From assembly GCA_948470475.1 (NCBI GenBank), contig OX419341.1, positions 5,834,353 to 5,898,352 on the forward strand: DNA of 64,000 bases. The letters are read 5' to 3'. A model generated the notes under the pieces. It was not told the origin of the DNA. It ran no database searches and saw only the letters and a list, made by a program, of their open reading frames with translations. Below are positions 1 through 9,622 of the stretch, one piece after another. The first letter of the stretch is position 1. Every line of letters starts with the position of its first letter. The position numbers and the translations under genes are program-made. The stretch is from Galaxea fascicularis (lineage: Eukaryota; Cnidaria; Anthozoa; Scleractinia; Euphylliidae).

Positions 1-30
1 GCTTGCAAAATTGCGCGAATAAAATAGGAA

Positions 31-34
31 TCAG

Positions 35-77
<43 letters not shown>

Positions 78-86
78 ATCAATCAG

Positions 87-125
<39 letters not shown>

Positions 126-210
126 GTCAATCAATCAATCGATCACTCACTCACTTCGTCCGTCCGTCCATCTATCCATCCATCCATCCTTCCATTCATT
201 CCATCCCGCT
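31..210. repeat. AATC microsatellite grading into CATC repeats
   Basis: A run of AATC units with a few GTC or ATCG interruptions covers about 32-150. It passes into CCGT and CCAT/CATC units up to about 205. The apparent 71-residue reading frame through it is only the translated repeat (INQS units) and is not a gene. Confidence 0.95.
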
Positions 211-383
211 ATTTTTAATTAATTACTTCAAACATTTATTTGTCCACTTATTCATAACTTCTATTTATCTGTTGCATTATATGATCTTGACTGTTTGACA
301 TTATGAACGCTAACGAAGTCAATTATTAAATTCGCAACAGAAATATGTAGAAATCTTGACATGATTATCATCTATCATCACAG

Positions 384-541
384 ACGTTTTGGACCCATCT
401 GCTACCTGTACAGGCTGCAGTCCACATTGTGTGATTCAGTGCCCTCCAATAGACTGTTCGTCCTTGTCCTGTGCTCATGGTTGGGTTGCCAGGCAATGTC
501 CTTGCGATTGCACTGATTGTCACTGTGTACAAGATCACTAA
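384..541 (+). CDS. Last exon of a secreted cysteine-rich peptide gene (5' part outside window)
   Basis: An acceptor CAG at 381-383 is followed by an open frame of about 51 residues ending at TAA 539-541. The exon starts with two bases that complete a split codon, the same phase as the last exon of the related gene at 6405-8802. It encodes 11 cysteines and the compact motif CPCDC near the C-terminus; the paralogue shares CPCDC and an early CxxC pair. Signal-peptide exons would lie upstream of the window. The family was not recognised. Disulfide-rich secreted peptides of cnidarians include venom components, structural proteins and immune peptides, and nothing here decides between them. An AATAAA at 874-879 is a possible polyadenylation signal. 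Confidence 0.72.
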
Positions 542-899
542 GTTACCGACACCGGATTCTGTTTCGCTGGATTCATTATGTGCTTGTTTGAGTAAAATGT
601 TGGTGAAATCGTTTTAGTAAAACTGTAATCAGTGAGCTTCCAATATTGTATTGCATCCATGTAAAAGAACACGAATAACGCATCTTCTTCTGACACGCAG
701 ACAAGAGTGTTTATCATTCGATGGGTGTTTTCCCCCCTTTTCATTGGCTGAGAGCCCACCACGTGACCTGCAAATAACTGCCTACAAATAATGATCTGCT
801 CATGCGTAATAACGTCTAAATGCGTTTTTGCTGCAAATAATATTCTGCTCATGCGCAATTGTAACCACGCTAGAATAAATTATTTACTGAGAAGGAAAC

Positions 900-1078
900 C
901 AATAGGCCATTTCCGAGTTCATGTCTGCCTCCTCTTCAAAGCGAGTCTAAGTGCGAATATTTGTTATGAAAATTAGTTTTCATTCATATGTAAAGTAGAA
1001 CTAATTACCATCACAAAAACTTCGCACTAAGACTCGCTTTGAAGAGGAGGCAGACATGAACTCGGAAATGGCCTATTG
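900..1078. mobile_element. Palindromic MITE-like element, termini CAATAGGCCAT
   Basis: Arms 900-957 and 1021-1078 are inverted copies of each other, 58 bp long with one mismatch, around a 63 bp AT-rich loop. There is no coding capacity. The terminal motif CAATAGGCCAT recurs, slightly diverged, at the ends of a different hairpin at 19949-20105. This suggests that two foldback families share termini recognised by one transposase. No clear target duplication was seen. Confidence 0.8.
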
Positions 1079-1158
1079 ATTTCTGCCACCAGCGCACGCT
1101 TACCGCTTCCCAAAAAAAAGTGTCAAAACAAACTTGGTCATTGAATGATAAAACACTT

Positions 1159-1296
1159 ATTGGACTCGGTTATCGCAAAATATCGTGATGTGCCAGTGTC
1201 TCGCAGATCAATTATTTGCCTCAGCCTTCGGCTTCGGCAAATAATTGATCTGCTCGCCTCTGACAAATCACGATATTTTGCTCAACCTCGTCCAAT
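1159..1296. repeat. Long imperfect hairpin repeat
   Basis: The left arm begins ATTGGACTCGGTTATCGC and the right arm ends with the reverse complement of nearly the same sequence. The arms are about 65 bp each and meet at a CTTCGGCTTCGG centre. It is a small foldback element or the core of one; flanking AACACTTATTGG and CCAATAATTGTT extend the symmetry slightly. Confidence 0.7.
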
Positions 1297-1463
1297 AATT
1301 GTTAATTATTCAGCCACAACTGAGCGGGGAGTCGGACTAGGAAAGCTGATTTGTCCGCCGCGCATAAAGGCTGATCTCTCGGTGGGGGTAAGAACTGTAC
1401 CATCAATCTTGTTTTACTTTTCTGCTTTGGCCTCGCAAAACCTTCGGAAGGGTTTCTAGGTGT

Positions 1464-1497
1464 GTACATTTTACGGAAAAATTTCCGTAAAATGTAC
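1464..1497. repeat. 34 bp near-perfect palindrome
   Basis: Two 16-base arms beginning GTACATTTTACGG flank two A bases. It has no neighbouring coding sequence. It could be a decayed MITE end pair. Confidence 0.75.
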
Positions 1498-2084
1498 TTT
1501 TTTTATTTTCTATTTCTTCCCCCTTGCAATGTAATGTTCGCCCATGTCCCTACGATGGTCGTTTTGACAACAAAGCTTTTATATCTTGTATTAGATAGAT
1601 AAAGGATTTAAAATTAGTATCCTTGATTGTCGGCTTAAAAAAGGGCCAAGTAAAACACAACCTTCATACACCATCAAATTTATTGAGTATATAATTTTTA
1701 TTTGTATTAATTATAAAAAGATATATGTTTAATACTTTCGTTGAAATGTAGCTAATTATCAGTTCTGGAGAAGCTTCGTGTGATGACGCACTGCCGTCAG
1801 TCATATAACAACCTCATTTAAGAGTCTAATATCCGCGGCCTCTATCGGGGACACTTTGAAAACCGAACATCCATTCAATCTCGAAAAGGGAATGAGTCAT
1901 ACAAATCAGAATAGAAAATATGTACTCTAATTCCTTAAAAAGTAGTAGCAATTTCCAATACGATGAATCTGAATTAAAGAATACAACTACTAGAACTTTT
2001 CTGCATATTTTCCCATTCAGTGCTGCATTTCTTACGCGAACCATTACCTAAGGGTTTCATTGTTGTGAGTGCATCTTTGGTTTA

Positions 2085-2445
2085 CCCAAACTATGTGACA
2101 GCACTTCTTTAATGACCCAATGACGCCAACAAGCTTATTTCTTTGACATCAGAGACTGAACAGTTTGCGGTCAACAAGTTTCGTTGGCGGATCAAGTGGT
2201 ACTTGTGAATGAGGAAGTTTAATTTGCTTAGTCATCTCGCAAACATTTGTAATAACCTTGATAACACAGATAGTGTGCTACAAGAAGAGTTATTTCTGAT
2301 TTCGCGATATTCTTGTCAGTGAGACAAAGTTTGGTCCAATTTCTGCAGAGCATTTGCAACGGTTACTATATAATATATTGCAAAGGGATGTTTTCATCTA
2401 CAGGTTCTGTGACTGGATGTTTTGGTTCAAGTACAAGTGCCTAGA
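2085..2445 (+). repeat. Intergenic repeat unit, copy A
   Basis: This stretch shares ordered landmarks with copies B and C: a segment like AATGACGCCAACAAGC, then GATCAAGTGGTAC, then GGAAGTTTAATTTGCTTAG followed by GTCATC, then AACACAGATAGTGTGCTA, then GTGAGACAAAGTTTGGTCC. Downstream it also shares GATGTTTTGGTT with the DNA just before the cysteine-rich gene at 6405. The unit therefore looks like part of a tandem duplication that carried upstream DNA of these genes. Confidence 0.7.
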
Positions 2446-3000
2446 CAGGAAAAAGTTGTATAAAATTAATTTACTAATTTAGCAAAACTATATACAAGCA
2501 TCTTCGGCTTAGGATGACAAGGATTGAAATGGAACGAAAACTTGTAAAACTTGGGCCATCTTCACTTACACTCTCTTTTTATAAGAACGTTAGGGCCGAG
2601 ATTAACCCAAATTTTAATAACATGCTTACAACATAGCCCAGGCTGAAAGTCAATTAAGAACATCTTTATTTTGCCCGTTTTTTTTTTTTAAATAAATGAG
2701 TAGTATTCTATGTACACATAAACTCTTTCAGCGTTTTCATGGATACTTACCCACATATTTTGCTCAGTTTTTCTTGTTTCAGTTGCTAAAGATAGACGAG
2801 ATTGCCTTGCAACCTTTCAGGCGAACAAAAGAACAAACAACACAAACAATGGACCCTATCCCTAAAACAATAGAGGTGATACACTATGCCTGCCAATGAA
2901 ATTTAGAGCTTATGAGAGCTGCTACAGTACCCAAAGATAGTGATTGCTTTAGCGTTGAGTTTCTCGGCTATACATCACTGAATTACCATTTGCAATTGAT
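2446..3000. other. Intergenic AT-rich DNA, nothing recognised
   Basis: It lies between repeat copies A and B. If the repeats mark a tandem gene duplication, a lost gene copy could have been here, but no cysteine-rich exon was found by eye. Confidence 0.5.
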
Positions 3001-3205
3001 AAGTTGTTTCCATGACTTTCAACCCCTGTGACGCTTCTGCAATACGTCAACAAGCTAATTTGTTTGATAAAGAGGTGACAGTTTGTGGTCAACAAGCTAA
3101 TTTCTTTGGTCAAATGGTACTAAAAAGAATGTAAACGAGGAAAGTTAATTTGCTAAGTCATCCAATAAACACTTCTCTCAACTTTGATAACATATAGTTT
3201 ACAAT
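3000..3205 (+). repeat. Intergenic repeat unit, copy B
   Basis: It shares CGTCAACAAGCTAATTTGTT, GTGGTCAACAAGCTAATTTC and AGTTAATTTGCTAAGTCATC with copies A and C. It preserves an uninterrupted version of the site that carries the 4431-5678 transposon in copy C. Confidence 0.7.
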
Positions 3206-3299
3206 ATAAAGGGTCAGTTTGTTGGATGCCAATTTGCGCAGAATAATTTGCGTAATGATAATTTAATCTTCTGATCTTAAATTAGCTGCCTCAATGTTT

Positions 3300-3790
3300 T
3301 AAATCTGTTTGTGATCTATTAAAGGACAGACCAACGAATGACGTCATCGCTTCAAACCTTTTCTAAAATGGAGGAATGTTTGAAAATTTAGGGAGAATTT
3401 TACCAGATTGGGTGAACGAAGACATAGAAAAAAGTCTTGCCGAGGCTGTGGACAAGTCCCAAAAGAAAGAAGAAAACAAAAACACGTTTCTTTGTAGAAA
3501 ATGACTTAAACTCGAGCAGTCTCAGTCGAGTGCCACTAAACGAAACACAAAATGTTCCTTTATTATATAAAACAAATATATTCCATGTTGCCGTGTATTT
3601 GTTCAGTAATAGACAACAGCAGACGTCAAAATCTGGTAAGAATAACAGTGAAACACTCGGCTATCACCTCGTGTGCCACCTATTTTTGGTCTCACCACGT
3701 TTTGACGTCATCTGTGATCTATTACTGAACAGACGCACGGCAGTGAAATGGAATCTATTTGTTCATTTGACGTCACATTCTGATTAGCAT
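3300..3790. repeat. Inverted-repeat stretch with short degenerate ORF
   Basis: Arms at about 3590-3632 and 3700-3742 are inverted copies: GTTCAGTAATAGA against TCTATTACTGAAC, with TGACGTC in both. GATCTATTA and GACGTCAT also occur near 3310-3345. A 116-codon frame (3437-3787) encodes a basic, lysine-rich start with no recognised domain. It is probably the remnant of a transposable element. Confidence 0.45.
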
Positions 3791-4309
3791 CGCGAGAAGC
3801 CTTTGTAAACGCAAATGTGACGCAAATCAAGAATGGATCCACTCCCCTTCTGTCTGACTCGGTGGTGTTCCCAATGAAGATTAGCTTTTCGTAATTTTTG
3901 GGGCCCTTAGAAAAGTCCAACTGCAAGTGTCCAAAACTGGAAATATACTTTAAGTGCTTTTGGAATGGATGCAAAGTTTTGCATTAGTGGAAAACAATAT
4001 TTTGAGGTTAGGTACACTTCAAAGTTGATCAATGCTTGCGTTGTGATGTACCTAATTATCATTTTTATAGAAAAAATAAAATCAAAACTGAATGACCTTT
4101 ATTTACTCTTGGCGGCAAATTTAGCACAAAGGCTAGTGGGACCGAGCAAATACATGAAACAAATAATTTAAATAAACATAACATGATAAGAATCCCCACT
4201 GACCGGAGGCAACCTCAGGTAAACCAGTTGGCTATTTCATAACCAGGCAATCTGACCTACACAGCAATGCCGTCGACAAGTCTGAAGTTGCCTGATAAAT
4301 CAGTGACCC

Positions 4310-4430
4310 ATTTAATGACGCCAACAAGCCAATTTGTTTGATAAAGAGGTGACAGGTTGCTGTCAACAAGCTAGTTTCTTTGATCAAGTGGTGCTTTAAA
4401 ATCTCCGAAGAAGGAAGTTAATCTGCTAAG
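4310..4430 (+). repeat. Repeat unit copy C, left part
   Basis: It matches copies A and B from AATGACGCCAACAAGC through GTTAATCTGCTAAG. It then stops abruptly at 4430, where a transposon is inserted; the match resumes at 5679. Confidence 0.75.
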
Positions 4431-5678
4431 GGGCCGACCATTTAACTTTTGAGGGGGGGGATGGGTGATTTCTGGTCAGCAAGTTTTTTTTTTTCGAGCA
4501 ACCTGGTGGGCAGGATATTTTTTTCCCTCCTAAATGCTCTGCAGGATATTTTTTTTTTCTCTCCTCATTTCTCTGCAGGATTTTTTTTTCCTCAAAAAGG
4601 TGTCGTGTTTACATTTACAGAATGTATTTACATTTAGATTGTGGTTATTGCAGTAATAGTTCTATTATGGAGCTGCAAAGCATTAAAATGTTGTAAGCTA
4701 TACAAAATCATTCTTGTATAGCTACCTGCTATGTTTTCGGAATGTCATTCTTTAGAATCATTTAATATTACCTATAACAATATTCTCATGTTATAAAGTG
4801 ATGCTTCAGAGGTAGATTTGAAAATGTTTAGCTTCCTAATTAAAAAAAAAATAGCAGAAAGCAGTTCAGAAATGCTCGTAGCATCGTAATTACTGCTAGA
4901 ATCATTACTTACAATTTAAAAGTGGACTGAAATCTCCGAAACAAATGTTTTATATATTGTCTTATATTATATGACATGGCAAAAACCTTATCGAGTTCAA
5001 TAAAGTAATGACATGAAACTGCTTCAGTTGAAAATATTAAAAATGAACAAATTATTTTTCTTTGTCTAATAAAACTTGATTCTTCAACTAGAAAAATTTA
5101 TCTCCATTACTGCTTGTGATAAGCTAACGAGTTTGGATACAGTGCGAGCCAGCAAGCCAGAAATCGCTGATCCCAATAACCACAAGCTACCTAAGGAATT
5201 GTAGGCTAACTGCAGTGCTAACTAGGCTAGCAAATTTGTAATTTAGGCTAACTGTAATGGCTTGCATGACTCCTATGACTTGGAGCCATGTGAACCGAGC
5301 AAGCGAGAAATCCCTTATCCCATTATAAGGGCAATTCGCAAGCTACCTAAGCTAACTGTAGGGCAACCAGTGTGACATTTAGGCTAACCAGAGTGTTATT
5401 TAGGCCAATCAATGTGCTATTTTAATAGGCTAACCAGAGTGGCTCGCTGGCTTGCAGATTATCCGGAATGGTTGCAGTTTTGCCGAGAATTGTAAAGCCC
5501 CCCAGGAATGATGAAATAGCTTTGCAACATTTTTTTTCTTGCTTGCAGCAGTGCAAGAATTTTTTTTCTATTTCATTTGTGCTGCATGCAATTTTTTTCT
5601 TCCACCAAGCGCTTGCAGGAAATTTTTTTTCAAAATCACCCACCCCCCCCCCCCCCTCAAGAGTTAAATGGTCGGCCC
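4431..5678. mobile_element. Non-autonomous DNA transposon, 1248 bp, TSD CTAAG
   Basis: The terminal inverted repeat begins GGGCCGACCATTTAACT and runs through CTTTTGAGGGGGGG at the left; the right end is its complement (CCCCCCTCAAGAGTTAAATG, then GTCGGCCC). CTAAG is present on both sides (4426-4430 and 5679-5683). Inside each end are poly-T tracts separated by GCAGGATAT-like units. The middle holds GGCTAACT-rich repeats and no credible coding sequence. The 5 bp duplication does not identify a superfamily by itself. Confidence 0.85.
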
Positions 5679-5960
5679 CTAAGTCATCTGTCAAACATTG
5701 TAATATCCTTGGTAACACAGATAGTGTGCTATATAAACGGTGCTATTTGTGTTATCGGGATATTATGGTCAGTGAGACAAAGCTTGGTCCAATTTCCACA
5801 AAGCACTGATTTGAACCCCAAAGGTATATATTGCATTCCCCGTGCAAACCAATTTGAACCAAACGTATATATTAATTACATTTATATATAACAGTGATAT
5901 TTGTTTCTTCTGCGTTTAGATGGCTAACTTGATGTTTTGGTTGAGAGTAATCCACTTTTA
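5679..5960 (+). repeat. Repeat unit copy C, right part
   Basis: It resumes the match to copies A and B with CTAAGTCATC, then AACACAGATAGTGTGCTA, CAGTGAGACAAAGC and TTGGTCCAATTTC. It ends near GATGTTTTGGTTGAG, about 450 bp before the start codon of the cysteine-rich gene. Confidence 0.75.
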
Positions 5961-6404
5961 GAGATAAATCCATTTTTAAGCAGCTAAAGAAAGAATAAGT
6001 GTAACGAACGACCGTGAGTTTTTTTCATGTGCAACTAGTAACTCAAAAAGTGCGTTTTTTGTTCCTTCATGGCGATGCTCGAAGAGCGAATTAACAGAAA
6101 TAAAAATATCGAATTTATATTGTTTAACCCTGTTTAGTGGCTTAGGTTAGGTAGATGGCAAGACATCGACCCTGCAGGAAAATGGTGTTGACTACGTACA
6201 ACATCTGAATTTCAACTTATGCGTCCATCAAATTAAAACTCCCGTTGTTTATGTAATGTGCAACCCTCCCTTTTTTTTCCTCGACTCACTGAGCTGGTGA
6301 AATTTTTATCTAGCTAACTCGAACAAGTTCAAGAATACTGATACTACATTTCTTGAAACACAAACTAGATTAAAAATATTTGATCATTTTTCAATTTAGC
6401 CGTG

Positions 6405-7270
6405 ATGAAGATTGCTGTTCAAGTTGCACTGGTGTTGGCAATCATCGCGTGTGCCATGGCTTCACCGGTGAGTTACACCCGAACCCTTCTCCGAAACTCC
6501 ACCTGATTACATTCCCGGGTTGTCCAAACATCCTTTGAAGAGCTACTGGGTTGCAATATGCTGGTGGGTTTGCGGCCTCATGTTGTTCAGGAACCATTTC
6601 TTGTCACCCTGGTCAATATATTTCAGTATCTACTTTGGTAGAACCCTATGTCATTTGAGGTAGTTTGTCGAGAGTCAGACAATACCTATGAGAATTGTCT
6701 CGAGTAACGGCTAAGTTGTCTACTATCAGTTCTTTTTCCGTAAATCCTAAGATAGTTGCATGAGCCGAAGCTAATAGCGCCCTCTGCTCCTTCACTTTAG
6801 TGAATTCGATCCAGTGTCATTTTGGTTTGTGGTGGAGTAAGCCGTAACATCTGTTCAGAGCAACTGAACGCAAATTTGGGTAGAAAAAACAAGGTTTTAA
6901 TTGTCCGCTCGAAATTATTGGTGTTGAAGGAAAAAATATTGCTTCTCTTTACTTGGCTAATCAGTTTTGCTTTGACCTTTCTTTTCTACAGGTCGCGCAA
7001 AATACAGGTAAATGAAATTATTTTTTTCATAATCCGAGAGTTTAAACAACGGTTTTAACTATGTAAGCGCACTTTATAGAATTCAGCCTGGAGAATGAAT
7101 TATCGAACCAGTTATGAATTTTCTTGTTATTATAAGTACGACTGCCTTCATGACAAAACTCAAGATTGCCCTTTCTGAGTTATTCACGTTTTGTCTATTG
7201 ATTGATAATTGTTTGGTTTTTTTTTTTCCGTTTTGAACGCTGACAAAGTTAAGCCTGGTTCACACTTGCA

Positions 7271-7301
<31 letters not shown>

Positions 7302-8802
7302 TGAAAAAAGTATTTCGTGTTGATGTTTTATGTCTTTAGTGTGAAACACATCATAACACATCATAACACGTCTACGCTGTTCAAGGTTATCGAACGTCAT
7401 CTCCCGGAGGCTCATTGTTACGCTGATGATACCCAGCTATACGTTAGTTTCAAGCCTGATGATGTTAACGCCCAGGATGAGGCCATTCGCGCAATGGAGG
7501 ATTGCATTAAAGATATAAGGAACTGGCTTATTGAAGGTCGGCTGTTGCTCAATGATGAGAAAACTGAATTTTTAGTTATTGGAACTCGTCAGCAGTTAAA
7601 TAAATTAAGTCCATCTGTACTTCATGTAGGTGATCACACGATCGATTCTTCGGTTAACGTAAGGAATTTGGGATCGATATTTGACAATTCGATTAATATG
7701 GATTCTCACATAAATCAAATTTGCAAGACCGCTTTTTACCATATTCACAATATCCGTAGAATTTCTAAATACCTTTCACAGGAATCCCTTAAGATATTAG
7801 TTCATGCCTTCGTTACGTCCAGACTCGATTATTGTAATAGCCTACTTTATGGCCTCCCCAAATTTCAGATAAGTAAACTTCAACGAGTACAGAACGCTGC
7901 AGCCAGATTAATAACGAACACTAAAAAGTATGATCATATCACACCAGCTTTATATAACCTTCACTGGCTACCTGTGTTTTACCGCATCTCTTTTAAAATT
8001 TTAATTCTTACATTTAAAGCTATTTATAATATGTCACCTAGCTATATTAGTAACTTAGTGTCTATTAAGTCGTGTTCTGCTTATTCGCTTAGATCAAATT
8101 CATCATTATTTTTGGACCGTCCGAAGGGGTGTATGCTTTCCACACTGGGAGCTCGTTCTTTCTATGCCGCTGCCCCCACACTGTGGAATAGCCTTCCAGC
8201 AAATATTCGGGAAATAACATCATTTAGCATCTTTAAGAAAAAACTTAAGTCACATCTTTTTAATTTAGCTTACAACAAATAATTCTTAGTAGTGGCAGTG
8301 GGCGGTGGTCAGTTGTGTATTTTACGTACTAGGTTTTATTGATATTTATTTATATACATATACATTTTTAAATTCACTTGTAAAGCGCTTTTGATCATTT
8401 TAATGTTAAAAGGCGCTATATTAAGTATGTAATTATTATTATTATTATTATTAACGACAAAGTACGAACATCTGAATAACGTGAACATATCGACATAAAC
8501 TGTCTTTAAGACTATGTTGTTATGTCGTTATGTCACTACAGTAACTGTGAACCAAGCCTTAAAACAAAAACACTACAATTAGAAATCCTGCAGAAATCAG
8601 TCTCATCAAACTTTTGTCTGTTTCAGCTATTTTATTTCCGGCCAATACTCCATGTCAGGGCTGTAAATATCAGCCTCTTTGCGGACCAATAGACCAAGAA
8701 GCCGTGGAGAAGTTATGTCTGCTCTTCGAGCCCTGCTCTACTGGCTCTAAATGCCAGCGCTGTCCTTGCGATTGCAATAGAGGGTTCTGCGCCCCGCACT
8801 GA
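6405..8802 (+). CDS. Secreted cysteine-rich peptide, three exons
   Basis: Exons are 6405-6467, 6992-7007 and 8627-8802. Their lengths (63, 16 and 176) sum to 255, giving 84 residues in one frame. Exon 1 encodes a typical signal peptide: MKI, then a hydrophobic core rich in Ala, Val, Leu and Ile, with a likely cut after AMAS. Exon 2 is a 16-base microexon encoding VAQNT plus one base. Exon 3 encodes the mature domain with 10 cysteines, an early CQGC and a late CPCDC motif, ending APH-stop. It is paralogous to the exon at 384-541, with identical phase. The product is probably an extracellular disulfide-stabilised peptide; the family was not recognised and toxin, structural and immune roles all remain possible. 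Intron 2 carries a TTAA-flanked element and a LINE. Confidence 0.82.
7253..8558. mobile_element. TTAA-flanked DNA element interrupted by a LINE
   Basis: TTAA at 7249-7252 and 8559-8562 flanks imperfect inverted termini. The left end starts GCCTGGTTCACA; the right end, read inwards, starts GGCTTGGTTCACA. Both continue to a shared ACATAACGACATAAC. A TTAA duplication is the hallmark of piggyBac-type and some related non-autonomous elements. The element's interior is occupied by the LINE fragment at about 7380-8455, so the original element was only a few hundred bases long. Confidence 0.7.
7380..8455 (+). mobile_element. 5'-truncated L2/CR1-like LINE, 3' part of reverse transcriptase
   Basis: The open frame ends at 8282. 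It starts inside the reverse transcriptase palm with CYADDTQLYVSF, the catalytic YADD box. It runs through the thumb and C-terminal region with the family's LHWLPVFYRISFKILILTF and a terminal ARSFYAAAPTLWNSLP. The 3' UTR has the L2-type tail, AAGCGCTTTTGATC then AAAAGGCGCTATATTAAG, and ends in an ATT microsatellite (about 8429-8452). The endonuclease and fingers are missing, as expected for 5' truncation on insertion. The frame from YADD to stop is intact, so the insertion is fairly recent. It sits in intron 2 of the cysteine-rich gene, in sense orientation. Confidence 0.85.
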
Positions 8803-8926
8803 AGTACATAACACCCTTATTTGCTCTCAAAATTGGATAAATGTTTGTCAAAAGTGAAATTTGTTTAAAGTAAACTAGTGACCAATGGGATACCATAACA
8901 CTTGATGTACTGAGTCCACGTAAAGG

Positions 8927-8932
8927 AATAAA
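8927..8932 (+). promoter_or_regulatory. Polyadenylation signal AATAAA of the cysteine-rich gene
   Basis: It lies 125 bases past the stop codon at 8802, at a normal distance for a short 3' UTR. Confidence 0.55.
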
Positions 8933-8950
8933 AGAATCGTGATAAAAAAG

Positions 8951-8978
8951 AAATAATAATAATAATAATAATAATAAA
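8951..8978. repeat. AAT microsatellite
   Basis: About eight AAT units, adjacent to the decayed Harbinger-like fragment. Confidence 0.9.
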
Positions 8979-8999
8979 GTGTACAGTGCGTACCTTTAG

Positions 9000-9622
9000 A
9001 GGTATTTCCTTTTCGCACCCAATACTAGTGCCATTCCCTTCACGGAAAAAACTTCCGAGAAAGAATGCTAAGGATCTGACAGACTGAGGCAGATTTCCAA
9101 AACGCTTATCGATGCACTGTGTGTCTATTCTCGTCGGTAGTGTTGGCGGACGTTTTAGAACACAACTGCAATCCAACAGTCCGTCAGTACTTGTGTTTTT
9201 CTTTTACTTGTATGTTTCGAGGTTCCAGCGTGCTTCTGAGCTACATCACGGGAAAACACTATGGATGCTGATCGCTGGTAAATTAAAATTTGCTTCCTTG
9301 GGTCGATAACACCTCTTCCGAATGGGTTTCCAGCTGGTATATTTCCCGTAACCGTGACGTCCCTCATTACATTTCCACATGTTGCCCTCTGCTTACGAGA
9401 ATGAGCTTGAAATTCATCAAGAGAATACGTTGCTATTGTTTGCTCAAAATATCCAAGGATTCGATTCAAATTTCTCCTTGCAAATATGGATGCTGCAGCA
9501 ACCAAAAAGATGAAATCGTCGTCTTCTTCTCCAAAACAATCGTTTTCCAAGTCGTCCGCTAAAACGTCTAACACGACGAGAAGTTTCTTGTTGATACATA
9601 CCCAGACCCAGACCACCGGCAT
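9000..9622 (-). pseudogene. Degraded PIF/Harbinger (HARBI1-like) transposase fragment
   Basis: On the - strand a 155-codon frame (9155-9622) contains LDEFQAHSRKQRATCGNVMR followed by IPAGNPFGRGVIDPRKQIL. This follows the N-terminal pattern of HARBI1-like transposases: a HFR-type helix, then N-x-x-GR and P-x-x-KQ. After this the similarity fades and continues only weakly in another frame toward 9000. The later catalytic D, D and E segments cannot be found intact. It is read as a frameshifted relic. The match is by remembered family pattern only. Confidence 0.5.

Larger units (their letters stand above)
542..2084. other. Intergenic DNA with palindromic repeats, no gene seen
   Basis: No exon could be supported. 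The stretch holds three hairpin-forming repeats, listed separately at 900-1078, 1159-1296 and 1464-1497. The rest is AT-rich sequence without recognised features. Confidence 0.6.

Noticed and set aside
31..150. Regular AATC units as a CRISPR-like array
   Set aside because: It is a 4-base microsatellite without spacers in a eukaryotic genome.
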